Of a DNA stretch of 64,000 bases, positions 36,007-49,900 are shown piece by piece. The notes beneath the pieces are model-generated. The model made no database searches. It was not told the DNA's origin and saw only the letters and a list, made by a program, of their open reading frames with translations. Source of the DNA: Nereocystis luetkeana (Eukaryota > Sar > Phaeophyceae > Laminariales > Laminariaceae); the NCBI GenBank assembly GCA_031213475.1, contig JARUPZ010000025.1, positions 496,001 to 560,000 of the forward strand, written 5' to 3'. The stretch's first letter is position 1; each line of letters starts with the position of its first letter. Position numbers and translations under genes: made by a program.

Positions 36007-36860
36007 CTATTCTACAGCACATCTTGTTTTAGTCATCTGATAGTTGCGCGCTAAACTACCTTGCTTGGTGTTCGAAAACTGTAACAATGACAAGTTCCTC
36101 AATATTTTTGCAGGCGAACCACCTGCGTACCATTTTTCATTTTTGAAACCGTGGTCGTCGCACTCAGTCGCGTCACCCAATACACGGGGGAAAACGTAAA
36201 TTGCCATCCATTGCGAGTGAGGCGGCGGGCGAGCGGCACAACTACAAACCTCAGACCACAGGTATATCAGGTGATCTCGACTGCTGGCGTATCTCCCGGA
36301 TTGAGACGTGTCAGACTTATCATCACCCAAACAAAAAAAAAAAAAAACGGCGTATGGAATACGTGTACGTATACATGTAATACGTTTTTGTGGAAAACAC
36401 ATCATGAGCGCCAACATTATAAAGGAGTTGCTACTAATAATAGTAGGAACGGTGCTCCATCTCGAAAGGGTTGCGTGGTCAAGGTAAAAACGAAGACACA
36501 ACTCACAAAAGAGTGCGCCCCCCCCCCCCCGCCTTCCCTCCTCAAGCCGTCTCCTTACACTTCCCCTTTCCATCCTCCTCCTCCTTGCACCTCCTATAAC
36601 TATGCACTACTACCTGGTATTGAACAAGCTATCACATACCACCGCTCAATCACTCACCTGGGTGCCGCGACACACCCCGGCTCTTTCCGACCCAGCCCAC
36701 GCAGGTGTCACGGCAACGACCTACCATTCAAGGTTCAGACCACAACTTCTTCGGTCTGTGTCCCCGACTGCTAAGACGACTCCTAGCCTGAGAAGTTTCG
36801 GATTTATCGTTACCTCCCCCCCCACCCCGCCTGCCGGAAGCCGCCTCCCCACACCCTGGT
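36007..36860. other. Spacer with duplicated remnants downstream of the DUF7869 gene
   Basis: On the minus strand two related stretches occur, one near 36330-36260 (phrase DKSDTSQSGRYASSRDH) and one near 36815-36750 (DKSETSQARSRLSSRGH). A further phrase FPRVLGDATECDDHG lies near 36200-36150 and resembles ARLLGDATNFEDHG on the plus strand at 54.18 kb. These look like remnants of one duplicated exon. C-homopolymers lie at 36520 and 36878. Confidence 0.5.
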
Positions 36861-39800
36861 CTAATATCGCCGTCGACCCCCCCCCCCCCCCCCCTCCCCC
36901 TCGTCGCCCTTCCGCTTTTCTTCTTCTTCTTCTTCCGCTTGCTCGTCGTCGTCCTCGTCCTCGTCGTCCTCGTCTTCATCCTCGTCGTCCTCGTCGTCCT
37001 CGTCGTCCTCGTTGTTCTCCTCGCCCTCCCCGTCCTCCCCGTCCTCCTCGTCCTCCTCGTCCTCCTCGTCCTCCTCGTCCTCCTCCTCCTTGTCATCGTT
37101 GAGTGGAGATCGTGCCCTCCTTCTCCGCCCTTCACCTCTGTCACCCCTGTCATCGTCTCCTCCTCCGGATTGGGGTTGGCTTTCCATGGCATCCTTGAGG
37201 GTTTGTTTGACCTGGGCAGGGACCTTTTTTCCACCCCCGATCAAAGCGGGACACGTAGCTACGATTCCGCACACGGGCTCCCATGAGACGTCTTTCAGAT
37301 ACACTTTTTGACGCGATCCCGGACGGCTCCCGCCTTGGGGAGCCACCTCGATTTCGTACGCCGCATTGAACGTCGCCTTTGCATAAGCTTCAAATGAAGT
37401 AGTCGCCGCGTCGTCGATCAACGCCTTACTAGGGGTGTACCAGTGAAGAGATACCTCCTTCTGCCCGTCTGTGCCTACCCGTGTGTCTTGCACTTTCCCC
37501 ATCAGGAATGGTGCGTCTACCGGCATAAAAAAGGCGAAACTGCCTACTGCGCCATGCTCGCAGTCCTCTGCATCCTTCTGCTGGCGCACTCGGCTGGCGC
37601 CAGGGGCTTGTCGCTGCTGCTGCAGGTTTTTGTCGCCATCGAAACATTCTTCGTCCGAGCTGTTGTGTTCGTCGCTAGGGTGTCCTTTCCCTCTAGTGTC
37701 GTCTCCGCTGTCACTGCTGTCGGAGTCGCCTTCGTCGTCCCCTATTAAGTTGTGGTCTACAGGCAGCCATGTGGTGTCCAGGTCGAACATGCGGTCACCT
37801 GTCGAGTTTAGAATTCGCAAGCTGTCGGCGTGCTCGTCCTTGACTCTGTGTTGCCTCTCCTCGTCTGTTACGGGTACGTAGGCAAACGGATGATGTATTG
37901 GTTGAAAAAACACAAACTATGAAGTGGTCGTCTCATGCCTAAACTATATACGCAAGCATCACCATCATAACCTGCTAAACACCGGCAAAAGTTGCTGTAG
38001 CCACTACTAGTCAGCAGGTATGTGCAACGTGCATCGACAAGAGGGCATGGACAAAACAAGGACAATATTCATTATGCAACCATTGGGCCGTGATGACATG
38101 TGACACGACCATATCACCATCGGCGATATCGTCAGTACTCAGCTATGACGCCATCGTCAGTACTCAGCTATGACGCCCTTCCTCGGTACTCACCACCAGG
38201 AAATGCGGCGGCGAGTTTCCTCCATGATGCACGTTGTCGCTGTTCGATAAGGTGGATGACATTAGGGTGGACCACCTTGAGGGAATACGGCGGCGCACCT
38301 TCCAGGCGCACGGAACCAGCACGCATGATGCGCCAGCCTTTGAAGCCTTCTCCGGCCCCCACCGTCTTTCCGTCCGCACTAAAGCCTAGCCAGTTGGAAT
38401 CGTGCATTTTTACCTTCACCTTGACCAACATGTTAGACCCCTCCTTGTATATTTGGAATGCCTGGAACTTGGTGATGTTGGGAACCCGGTGTGTGACGGG
38501 AGATACGAGGTCCTTGAAGTTCCCAAGATTTTCCAGCGTGCGGCACTTCACTGAAAGCGTTAAGTACGCACTCGCGAAGATCTCGGCAAGGTGCTCTCGT
38601 GAAAAGACGTTGCGCCCGCTCACTGCTCTTGCAAAACTTCGGGGATAAAGATAAAAGCAAATAATGCAAGGAAGGTCGTTGTCGAGGGCAGAGGCTTCAA
38701 CTACATACATGTATGTGTATTCCATGAAGACGTCAGAGTGAATAAACCACCCCAAAAAGCAATGCGTGGAAGCAAGCAACTTATGATGGCCATCTGTCGT
38801 CTTTTATTTTGTACACTATGAAACTGAAACTGCGATTCTGAATCGTTCTTTCTGATGCCTTCCATGTCTGCAGATTCTGACACGTACATAATGTGTATGG
38901 GTTGATTGACGTCACCACAGCAAACAATACTCGCGATTCGTGTCTGCTACTTACTACGTGGGGAAAGAGTAGCACAGGATATGTTTTTTAATGTATTGCT
39001 CAGAACCTAAGGCATGTAACGTCATTGGCTATTTTCTACGTACTAACCCCTGTTCCACGCAGTGAACATTGTTTTTACAATCGCAGCCCGTCGCTACCCT
39101 GATTGACGAAACAATGGCGAGACTATCAACTAGCGCCTACCTGCCGACTTCGATATACATGAAGACAAATCATGGGCATGCAAACAGCTTCTTCTACTGG
39201 TATGTACTCGTTTGCAGTGTTCATAGGGCAATGCTCACCAGGAGAAGATCTGGTCGATCAGGATGTGAGTGTGGCCGACCATCATGAAGCAGAGGGTGAC
39301 TGTCCTCATGGTCCCCCTAGCAACCATCGCGGCCAAGAAGCCCATGATGTGGTTGTTCTTGTTCTCTGACACGGTATTGTCCATCTGGATGAACACATCC
39401 CCAAGGGGGCTGTTCCACTGCAAGCAGAGCTCCATGAACTGCATGTACAGCGCCGTGCACACTAGGTTGCTGCCTGGAAACATGAACACCAAGTAAGTGC
39501 AGGAACTATAAATAACTGAGTGAGTCTAGGTGGGCTGATTGACGCATTAAACGCTTGCACGAGCGGGACTCGCAAGTCATTGCGTCATATATAACAAAGT
39601 AAAACATGTACTGGTGTGCCATTTTGAGGGGAAGAAGTGCACCCCGCTAGAGGAATGCGCGCACTGACATTACTGCATACATACCACGCACTGACATAAA
39701 AATAACCCTTAATTAAGCAAAAAAACGCACAGTGAGCACGCATTCGTTAACTGGCTGCCCGCTCGCCTATCTGCCCCCTAATTGACGAAACCTCAGCAAG

Positions 39801-42800
39801 GACAACTACACATTCCTATGAACCGATATTGTACGTACAGCAGTAGTGCTGTGACCGTGGGCAGTCGGCCGCACGTCATGCTGAAGCATGGACGGTCACT
39901 CGTGATACAATGGACATCATCATGAATTGATACTCGGCGACGAACGACTGGCGTCGCACCTGTGCCAAGTATCTGAGGGGTCATGAAAATGTTCATCATC
40001 ACGCCTGTCACAAGCACGCCGTAGATCTTCTGTCGCTCAGCGTAGCCCCTGGAACGCCGGTGGACAGGGTGCACGACAGACGACGTGTGTGTGTGGTATA
40101 TAATAGGTGCGTCCTGATCAAATAGCATTGAGGGGTGTCATAATGATGAAGTCGCGCGTCATACAATACAATCAACAGTGAGCTTACTGTTGTTGTAGTG
40201 TCTGGAGCAGTAGTACCATACATATCGTGGAGCAATCGGTTGTTACTTACTTGTCATCAATGCCGTGAGCATTGTGGGCAGACAGAGGGGTCGCAAAGTT
40301 GCTCTGGTTCGCAGCATCGACCATGATATATACCAGCTTCTCCGGTTCACCGTTCGCCCTGGCGTTCTCCGCGTTCGCTTTGATTCGGGCGATGCAGTCA
40401 CGGTCGTTGGAAACATCCTGCCGCAGACGACAGGGACAATACGGATAAGTGGTTCGGGTAGAGAACGATATCCACAGCAAATTAAAATAAAGCATGGCTC
40501 TCGCCTATTTTCAAGCTCATGGCACTATTTCGTTTGTAACGCCCGAACATCAATGTCCATACATACAATCGCCTTTGACCATATAAGTCCGAAACTGCGA
40601 ATTAATGTTACACGCTAAAAAACATAACAGATCGAAATTGTTGTAAAACATGGGCTACACGACTACGGGGAGTATCAGGCTACATCCAGAAAAGCTGGGC
40701 AGCTTACCTCAATGTGGGCATTGTACTCTCGCCAGATCTGTTCCCTCTCCACTTCGTTCTGTGTGCCCCTGGAACCGGCCTGTCCGTGGAGTTTTTCCTT
40801 CAAGAGCGTGCAGGTCTGACAGAGCATGAAATCGCCGTGTGGCTTCAACTTCAGGTGCGGGAAGCGGGACCTCCACACCTTGTTGAAGTAGTCGGACGTA
40901 GCCAGAGCTTCGGTTAGACCGGCTGGGTCTTTGGCGAAGACTCGGCGTTGCTCTTTGTGGTATTCGTCGTACAGCTCCTGCGGCAGTTAAGATGAAACAT
41001 ACAAGCAAGGTACAACGAGACCTTTATTATTTTATTACGAAGATTCGGCGCATATTGCATATCAGGATGCAAGAGGGGTGATAATAGTAGTATGGAGGTT
41101 GATTCGTCAGCTACCTGGGATACTACGTAGTGCCGCGTTGTCAAATCAAGCAGATAGGAGGGGTGCGGTGGCAACAAGGGGGCCGTATATGTTTGGGTTG
41201 ATATTATACAACCTGGGTGGTGGACCGCGTGGCACCTACGGCTCGCATGCAACGCGCTACAGTCCGAGGTTGAGGTGCAGGTGATGGTGCAGAAAAGGAC
41301 ATAAGTAAGGTTCTTTGAGGACGGGCGACTATATGCGATCGTGGTTCCATTAATAATTATACTTGTTGTGTTGGCTACACTACGAATTGATTTTAACTTC
41401 GCCGATAATAAAGCAAACGAAACAAATCACCAACCAAAAAGTACAGGTCCACCACTCACAGGCACGGAAGCAGTCACCCACGTATCAACCGACCGACCCA
41501 CCCACCAACACTCACCTACGCACCAACCGACCCACACACTCTTTCACCCACCCACCCAAACACCATCGATCACCACCACCATCACTACTACGTACAGTAC
41601 CGAGCAACAACAATTAAATAGGATGGTGTACTGTGTGTATCATCATCATACGTACGGCGTGTATGTCGAGTTGTATCCTTACTGTAGTGAGTTCTATGAA
41701 CACACGTCGTACACATATATATATATATATGCCCAGGATGTACATAAGTATCAACACAGCAATTTCAGCTACGTACCCACATATTTCTTGTTTGTTGTAG
41801 GTAGCATGCAATAACGCCGTAATTCTGAGTATTTCAACCGTCAATGTGTAGTATCCGGCATCAGGTATCAAATACAGCAGTAATTTAGTTGCTTGCTGTA
41901 GTATGGGCTCACGTTCTTCTTGTGGAGATATAGGCAGCTGTCGCCCGAGTTCGGCATTTTCTGCGCAAAAACATCCTCAAAGCGAGCGAGGAAGCCGACG
42001 ATGCGGTCCAACTTTGGATGGTCTCGTGTCGCACGAACCTTCATCCTTAGAAAACAACACAAGACAGGACGGAGCAGCACCATAACAGTAGTAAGTAGCA
42101 TGTTTTACATCCCTTTCATCGATAGGTGTGACTGGTCTATCCATATAAATACATTCAGCAGTTTATAAGCCAGCTACAACAGGTATCTCTATAAATTTGT
42201 ACGTGCTCGTTCGTACCAGTATTTAATTTATAACAAGTACGAGTACGTATCATACGTATATACCAGGTATCCGAAAGGGTATGTACGCCAATAATAGCAA
42301 TCTAATGGACACGATCAATAAAAAATACTCGAATCATCGTGGCTGACCGATGGTTGTCGTACCTGCTATCCGACGAGTTAGATGCCTTGCACTTGCTGAT
42401 GAGGCTCTCGGACACCCCGAATAACCCTCGGAATGCTATGTTGCATACAGGCGTGTTCGCGGCCAGCATGCTACCCTTCCCGAGCTTCGCCAAAGGGACG
42501 TGGTCGTTCACAAAACGTCGTCGATCCTTTTCCGTCAAAAACCCGCGAAAGATCTCTTGCTCCCTTCTCAGTAACTCTGGGTTGTGCAGAGGGCTATCAT
42601 CGCCTGTCGAGCAGAACAGGGACGCGCAGTTAAGCCCACAGCACCGCGCTTCCTTTCCTTTCTTCTTCCCAGTCCCCTTTCCCACCTCTTCGTTGTGTAG
42701 CTTCTCCGCCTTGAGCTTCTCTTCCAGGCGCGCCGCGGGTAAAGGAGGGGGCCAATTACGTTTGGAGCGCTTCGGCGCGGTCGGGAGGTCGTTGTTGTTG

Positions 42801-43075
42801 TTGTTGCCTCCCGGTTTGAATAGTGGGGACCGCTTCTTCCCCCTCCTCTCCTCCTCCCTTCGACGCTGCTGTTGTTCCTGTTTTGCTTCTTTCTCGGGCG
42901 TGGGTGGGCCAAATAAGTACTTCGCCCACGCCGCCAGCGGCATCCTTGGAGCTGGGTTTTTTTGCTGCTGGCTCCCTTGTTGTTGTTGTTGTTGTTGTTG
43001 TGGTTGTGTTGCTGCGAAGTTGGTGCATAGCCACGAGCGTTCGTTCATGGAAAGAGCACTGAGCACACACGACAT
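36861..43075 (-). CDS. DUF7869-type protein, candidate DDE transposase of the giant transposon
   Basis: Nine exons join in frame with GT..AG introns: 43075-42363, 42045-41913, 40977-40708, 40417-40251, 40048-39960, 39473-39239, 39196-39141, 38622-38194, 37864-36861, giving 1031 aa. Residues about 24-45 are a glutamine tract. A Cys cluster (CCGLNCASLFC) precedes an N-terminal helical region. The central part has YIMVDAANQSN (D406), FIQMDNTVSENKNN (D489, E494) and MVGHTHILIDQIFS (H525, H527, D531). This is the signature of the DUF7869 family (usual form VGHTHEDIDQ.FS), whose fold is thought to be RNase H-like, so D406-D489-D531 may be the metal-binding triad. The C-terminus (about 870-1025) is a long Asp/Glu tract encoded by a TCCTCG-type microsatellite, ending beside a C20 run where the frame is least certain. 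The start could instead be the Met ten codons downstream. Transposase function is inferred from being the only recombinase-like gene in the element. Confidence 0.87.
36935..37090 (-). repeat. Coding microsatellite for an acidic tract
   Basis: Imperfect TCCTCG/TCCTCC triplet-hexamer repeats encode runs of Glu and Asp in the last exon of the DUF7869-type gene. A poly-C run adjoins at 36878-36897. Confidence 0.8.
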
Positions 43076-43977
43076 ACATACATATATATGTCAACATACA
43101 TACTGGTACTAAATAATGATGTTCGGTACCCTGTACTTTTGTTGTCTTTCGATTCGAAAACACACCAGTGCGATTTCTAATTGTATCGTCGGCGAAGAGG
43201 ATGTAGATCTCGTCGGAGATATAGCGGAGGGTCGTAGGTGTCCGGTAAAACATTTATTAATTCAACTGAAACTACAAAAAGAGGGAGATATTTTCGGCCG
43301 GTTTAAAGTAATCCGTGGTGGTGGCACAACACGCAAAGATTCAGGAAAATTCCCCGCGTGATATCCTGTTCAACTACGATGGTGTATGTTCAAGATGGCC
43401 TCTCAACAACCTGTTTTATTTTCCCGCGTGCATCGATGCGTTGTTTAATTGAAGCCGGCCTAAACAAGGTAGGAGTAGATTATCGAATCGGGGCAGAGGT
43501 GAGAAATGCAACCGTGGTCTACCATTGCAGTATTGAGAAGGCGGGCCTGAAAGGGCGATCTGATTAGGCTGCACACTGTTGGTCGGCATTCCAGAGAGGC
43601 GGCCGGGATGGCGATGACGTGGTTTTCGCTCATTTTTAGTCTTCTTATTTGTAAACAAAAAAAAACACAATGACATACACACGCTCGTACTGACTTCCCT
43701 TCCTTCTCCTCCAACCAACCGAACAGAGTACTACCACTGCAGCACTCCTACTACTACTACTTCTACTACTACTGGCTGGCGCTGCAGGTGGTTGTGGTTC
43801 GCGGTGCTGGTGCTGGTGCTAGTCTGTGCTGGTGGTGGTGGTGGTGGGGGGGGGTCTTGTTGTGGTGGTGTTGGTACTGTGTGTAGTAGTAGTCCTGGAC
43901 AGGAAGGACCGGGTTCTTCTGGCGGTGGTTCACGTGGTGGCTGTTCGTTTCTCCCCGAGCGTTGTGTTCAGCCCCTC
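43076..43977. promoter_or_regulatory. Divergent intergenic region between the two large genes
   Basis: About 900 bp separates the start of the DUF7869-type gene (minus) from the ATG of the ParB/methyltransferase-like gene (plus), so it should hold both promoters. TATATATATG lies just upstream of the minus gene (about 43081-43090). Upstream of the plus gene is a CTACTAC and GGTGGT-rich tract. The plus frame is open back to 43792, so the translation start could be 62 codons earlier. Confidence 0.5.
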
Positions 43978-46900
43978 ATGGCCGCCCGCAATGACACGAG
44001 GACGCGGGCCAGGAAGGGCGTGGGTTCTTCGGCCTCTCGGGGTGGCTCTCCACCTGTTGTCGTTGACGCTGTTGCAGATGCTCTCCGTAATCGTGGACTC
44101 CACGAGTGGGCTATACCCCTGAAGAACATCACGTGCACCGAGCACTGCAGGCCAACGAATCCCGGCTCTGTACAAGATCTCGTGGCCCGAATCGGTCAAG
44201 TCGGCTGGATGCCGACAGCTTTGCCGCAGGTAACAGTTCCTGGCGTCCCCGAAGGTGAAGAAATGACCGACGAGCTCGCAGCAACGCTGGAAGTCTTCGT
44301 GTTGGACGGTAACCATCGTGTCAAGGCGGCACAGCAGGTCTATGCCAACGACCCGGACAAGACCATCCGGTGCTCGTGCTATCGTGATATCGACTGCACT
44401 TTCACGAAGAAAATCATCTCGGATGGTGAGAAAAATCCCATACATGCATACATCATGTTGAAATATATAATGGTGGCACACAGCAGTAGTAGAAAGCAGT
44501 AGTCGGGGTATTGTAGTACAACAACAGCAGTAGTAGTAGTACAACAACAGCAGTAGTAGTACTGTAGTAGTAGTATTAATAGTACTGCTGTAGTAGTACG
44601 TACTACTGCTGTATGTAGTACCTCGATATGATGTGACGTATCATTCGTACGTCGTACATATATATATTATAACACAAACAAGAAGCTGCTATTAATACGT
44701 ACGTATCACGAGTATATTGAGCAGACCGATAGTATATTGCTAATAATAGTAATAATGGTGGATGTGCAACCGCCTGCCTGGTCGTCCACGGAAGACGCCC
44801 CAGTCAACCAACAACAACAACCACCACAGCAGAACGTGTTGTTGTCGTTTCCCATCACTCGGAGAATTTATTTACAGTAGTAGTACTGTAGTAGCACCAT
44901 ACCTGGGGCGTATCGCACCAGTTACATATACCCAGTAGTCAGGGAGTGCTGCAACAACACAGTACAACAACTAACTGTTTAGCAGCAGCTGGAGTACTAC
45001 AGGCAGTATCTGTAGTAAGTACTGTAGTAAACTAGAACAAAACTTCTGGTACGTATTTCCTTTCGATGCAAGGGGGCTTGTCTCCCGCGTGCAAGATTGA
45101 ACGTAACGTGGATAATGTAGGAAATCTGGAGTACCTCGAGAACGATACTTACTTGTTTGTCTGTATGCAAGGCGTATTTGTATGAGTACAACAGTGAATG
45201 AAAATAGAGTTATGTTCGTATGCAAGGCGCTTCGCCCGGGGGACGGTGCTATCTCGCTAAAAGAAAAAAAAACAAAGTGAGAAAACCTAAACGATGAGAC
45301 ATGCTGGGGTAGATGTAACGAGGTCTGCGGTAGAGGCGTGGACGGCGCCTGTTAGCTGTGTCATATGCTCATTTTGTTTCGTACAAAAATCTTCGCCTCG
45401 TATACGTATGAAATATACGTGGCTGACACACGTTTTCGTTTTTTGTTTTTTTTTGTGTTCCACAGCATGCAACCTTGTACAGGAGACGCACGCGAAGCGC
45501 ACAACCTACGATCAGGTGTTCTTCTTCTCAACCATGATTACGGAGGTCGAGCGGCAGTGGAGCGCGGACTCCCGCCGCAAGAAAGAGGTTAAATGCGCGG
45601 ATTTAAAAGCCTGCTGGAAGCGGGTGAGCGTGTATGGTTGTTGCCTGCTGTGCGTTAACAGACAGGCATATATACATGTTATCGTGTTGTCTGTGTCTGC
45701 CTAGTTAATACGGAGAGGGTGTACATATATCTCATTATTATGCGTGGTGGGTAGGGTGCTAGTAGTACGGCGCCTTGCCGTCAGGCATACGTAAACTTAC
45801 ATGCGGATATATTAATAAACGTCAAAGGCATGTGTACCAGTATGTTGAATACAGTCAGTACATGTCTCCTACGAAGAACTTCCTTCTGCATATTACTGTT
45901 TGGTTGACGAAATGAGATAAGGGCGTGTACAACGTGTATTGTTCTGTTTTGTTGGTGGTGATTCGGATATCGATCCGGATCCGTTGTAGACTTCTGGGGA
46001 GTGACATATTATGGATGGTGGCTTTTATGTTGCCGACGTCGGATTGAGTGGCGGGGATTCTATTCCGCCGCTTAGCTTTCTGGTATAATATGATGTGGCG
46101 CAAGCGGAAGCATCTTATCGTTGTACATTATAATCGATATTTGTGTGTCCTTCCTGTAAGCTTGTGTGCTCTCCTCTTGACCGTCCTCGACTGATACCTG
46201 CCCGAGCCTAGACACTTCCAACATTTTATATTCAGATTGTCTGACAACTTCGTCAAATTCGGAAAAGAGCGACCGAACGATAATGCGAGCGGGCGACCTA
46301 ACCACACAGTGAACGGGCACTACAGTAGCTTCAGCCCGACAGCCCAAACCCGACTTTTAAATGGTAGAAGAGGTGCCATATTCCGCGCTCGAGCCTCGAC
46401 AAGCGCGGGCCGAATCGGCGCGAGAAAGCGGCGCCCCCCGTACGATCCCCGCCCCACCCGCCCAGCCGCCTGACCCACATCGAACACCGTGGCCGAAATG
46501 CAACAGGACGGGCATGTTTTCGTGTCCACACCGTTTGAAGTAAGCCTCTGGCATACAACCCATGGCCAACAAGAAAGACAACGACGATTTTCGCTTTTTT
46601 TCGTATATTGTTTTTACCATTACTACGATTACTATAATACTATATATATGCAGTAGATGTCTTTCAAAATGAGGGAGCCCATCCTTAGTATATTCCCTGT
46701 CAACCAATGATGTTGGTATTTGTCCATAAAACACTGACATGTATTCTTTCAATATTTCAGGTAGGATCACCGCCAAGCGACTCTTCGCTGCGCCAATGGC
46801 TTGAAGTTATCCGATCGTGCAGCTCGGAAGCTCTGCTGTCGCTAAGGACCATGACAGAAAAAGCGGTACCCGGGTTCGATCGCATCACCAAGAACTTTCT

Positions 46901-49900
46901 GCACGACTCTTTGTTCCGACAGCTGACGCCAGAGCCACGGAAGCAAGCGCTGGTTCTCGAAATTGTGGCCAGGTAAGTTTGAGCTACCCACCCTCACAAC
47001 GCCCGTTGTGGTACGAGTAGATGCATTCGAAGCAGATAACTGGTATAATAAACTGTTGGCGCAATACACATATTTTGGAGTCAGTCTTGACCGCCGTCTT
47101 CTACCGCTAATTAGCAAATGTAAGACTGGCTGGAATCACATTAAAACATAGTTTAGTTAACATACAGGTAGTGGTTTGTCGTACGCCATCAACTTTATCC
47201 CATAGGTACACAAATGTATGGCGATGCCGTCAAACACGTAACGTTCTAGTAAACACTAATCGAACGAAGTCTGCTCGTCGTATGATGTTATGTTTTTTAC
47301 AGGTACCCCAAGAGTGGCGCGGGCAAGGTCGATCTCAAGCCAGTTTTGCGACAGGCGGAGGACGTAGCGAAGTGGATCCGGGGCATCGAGCTCATCGTGC
47401 CTAGGGAACAGTGGTCGACAGGCCTGACGGAGTAAGTGTGCGTGTATGTATGTATCCTAGTATACTATTTGTAAAGGATGTATCGCGCATTGTCATCCCG
47501 TTCAGGCAGCGGATCGGATGGCGTTTGCTTTCCCTTTTCCATTTATGTGTAATACGCCCTGCTAGATTATAAGGTATATCGTACCCACCCCACACGCCCT
47601 CCTTAGGTTAATAGTGCAGATTGAGTGGGCGTCGGTGCTTCGCGCTTGGTGCAAGCAATGCCTACCTGGTGGATGAAAACCCAACGTGAAACCCAACGTG
47701 CTCTGGCCCGGTTTTGTAGGAATGCGAGGGTCTATGGCCATACAACTACGGCCGTGTACGGCATGAGTACACCCCCCGCCCTCCCTGCCCCACCCCCCCC
47801 GCCCTCTTCTGCGTATTACCTTCCTGAATGTCCCGGTGCGAAACACACAACTTTCTCACATTGTTTCCTGGACCATGCTCGCTCCGCACCAGTGCGGTCA
47901 ACAAATTTGCAATTGACGAGCCCGGCCACTACGCGAACTACATCAAACCTCACCAGCAGCACGTGGACACTGACCTGCAAAAACTGCAGAAAGGGCTTCC
48001 GGCGCACGCACCAGAACTCGACGATGCTGACGCCGACATCATTCGAGCGGATCCACTTCCACAGATCCGTACAGTGAGTCCGCGCTCCAGCTATCTCACG
48101 TTCGAACGCAGTAGTAGCGTTAGGTTGAGGAGGAAATACTCGGCACGATGATGTTGGGCATGCATGCAGAATGTTAAAATCAATCACACGTGAAGTCTCT
48201 TCGAGTACGCCTCCAAATGACCACATCTTGTTCAGTCGCTCTAACACCTGGCCCATAATATTTTCGCCGTTCTGTTTATTATGGTGTCTTCCTGCGGGTA
48301 TCAGGCGCTTCGGAGTGATGCCAGCCTAAGACCGTTTCTGGACGCGTACGACAAGAGATACGAGGACACCAAGAACACCGTCAACGCCCTCAAGCTTCAA
48401 ATAGTCCCCCCTGCCCTCCCTCGCGCTGCGAAGGGTAAGAGGGGCGGCGAAGGCAAAGGCAAAGGCAAGGGCGATGACGTGGGCGACGACGACAAGGGCG
48501 ACGACAAGGACGACCACAATAGCGACGATGATGACGACGACACCTATGTTCCGTGTGCTTTTTGCCGAGTGCCCGATACTACGAGGTAACACGAAACGTC
48601 CGAACTGGAGGTACTTTCGCAACCTAGCTGTACATTAGTGCCAACAACACCTGAGGCTTACTCTTAAGCTTGTTTATCGTCTGATTTACGTAAAACAGGT
48701 ACATGCACCCTTCGGTCTACAGCACCTCCGGTGTTCGTGCTGCGCTTGTCTCCTACTACGATAGAGAAACACGAGCTTCGTGGTCATAAACAAGGAGACA
48801 GATTTATTTGCGAATCCAAGCTATAACGAGAATGTTCGTTCGATTATTGTCTTACCGACGTAATGGACCCGAAACGATACCAACCAACATCCCAGTTTTT
48901 TTCTGTGTAGCCTTCTTCACGTTTGTATGGTTGCCCCCTCCGAACGACCTTACACCCCCTCCGCTATCCCCGAGCCTCTCAAACAGACGCACACAACGTG
49001 GGCAGCGCGTAATATCGGCAACAAAAATACATGAATGAGTGTACGTCATATCCCTGGATTATGTGCTTGACCCGCACTCGTGGACGTACAGGTATAAATG
49101 CGTGAATTGCAACGCACACCACGCCGGCGATTGCAAGGGCGCCACTATCGTCGGTGAAGATGAACGAGATCCTAGACGGCAATGCATTGACTGCAGTAAG
49201 ACCAGGGGCAAAACTTCCAACAAACGAAAAGGTAAAAGTACGGGCGATGACGACGAAGCTGGACTTTCCAGTTCTTCGGGGAAGGGGGCGGGAAAGGAGA
49301 GGGGGAAGCGGAGCAAGACTGGCGCTACACCCGGGTCTCCGAAAAAGATTCCCAAACTGCCGTCGGCAACTGGATTGGAGGGCGACCTCAAAATCGAGCG
49401 CAGGTACGTGAATACTACAAACAGGAGGTAGTGGTAGTGCGCTGCTTACGCCGTACCAGGTATATACGTCCTGGCCGCTATGAGTGCGGCGTAGTAAACC
49501 TTGCGTTTGCGTGAAACAACTGTTGTTTCTAGTTTCCCCTTGTGTTCGTTGTGTACAGTATCTGTTCTATGTACAGAACAACAACGTGTTTCCTTTGCTA
49601 GCCATTACTTACTGACTGAAACAGACATTGTTTTGTTGTGGTAGTGATTGTATATATATAGACGTGCGTCCCAACTACGCCCTTGGTTTGCACAGGTCGG
49701 AGAACACGTGCCTACACGAGCTCACGCCGCTGAGTGCGGACTTCCCGGAAAAAGACATGTTCAACATCAAGGTCCGGAGGCATGCCATGTTGATGTTCGT
49801 CTCCCTCAGCCACAACAACCAGGAACATCTTCTTCAGGACAACACTGCCTCCTCAAGCCACCTGAAGAGGCTTCTGTACCACGTCTGCAAGGAGCTCTTG

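Noticed and set aside
36602-37311. Arg/Pro-rich and Ser-rich proteins on the plus strand
   Set aside because: They are shadows of the acidic microsatellite in the last exon of the DUF7869-type gene.
42339-43112. 257-codon plus-strand frame
   Set aside because: It is antisense to exon 1 of the DUF7869-type gene, which joins in phase to eight further exons.
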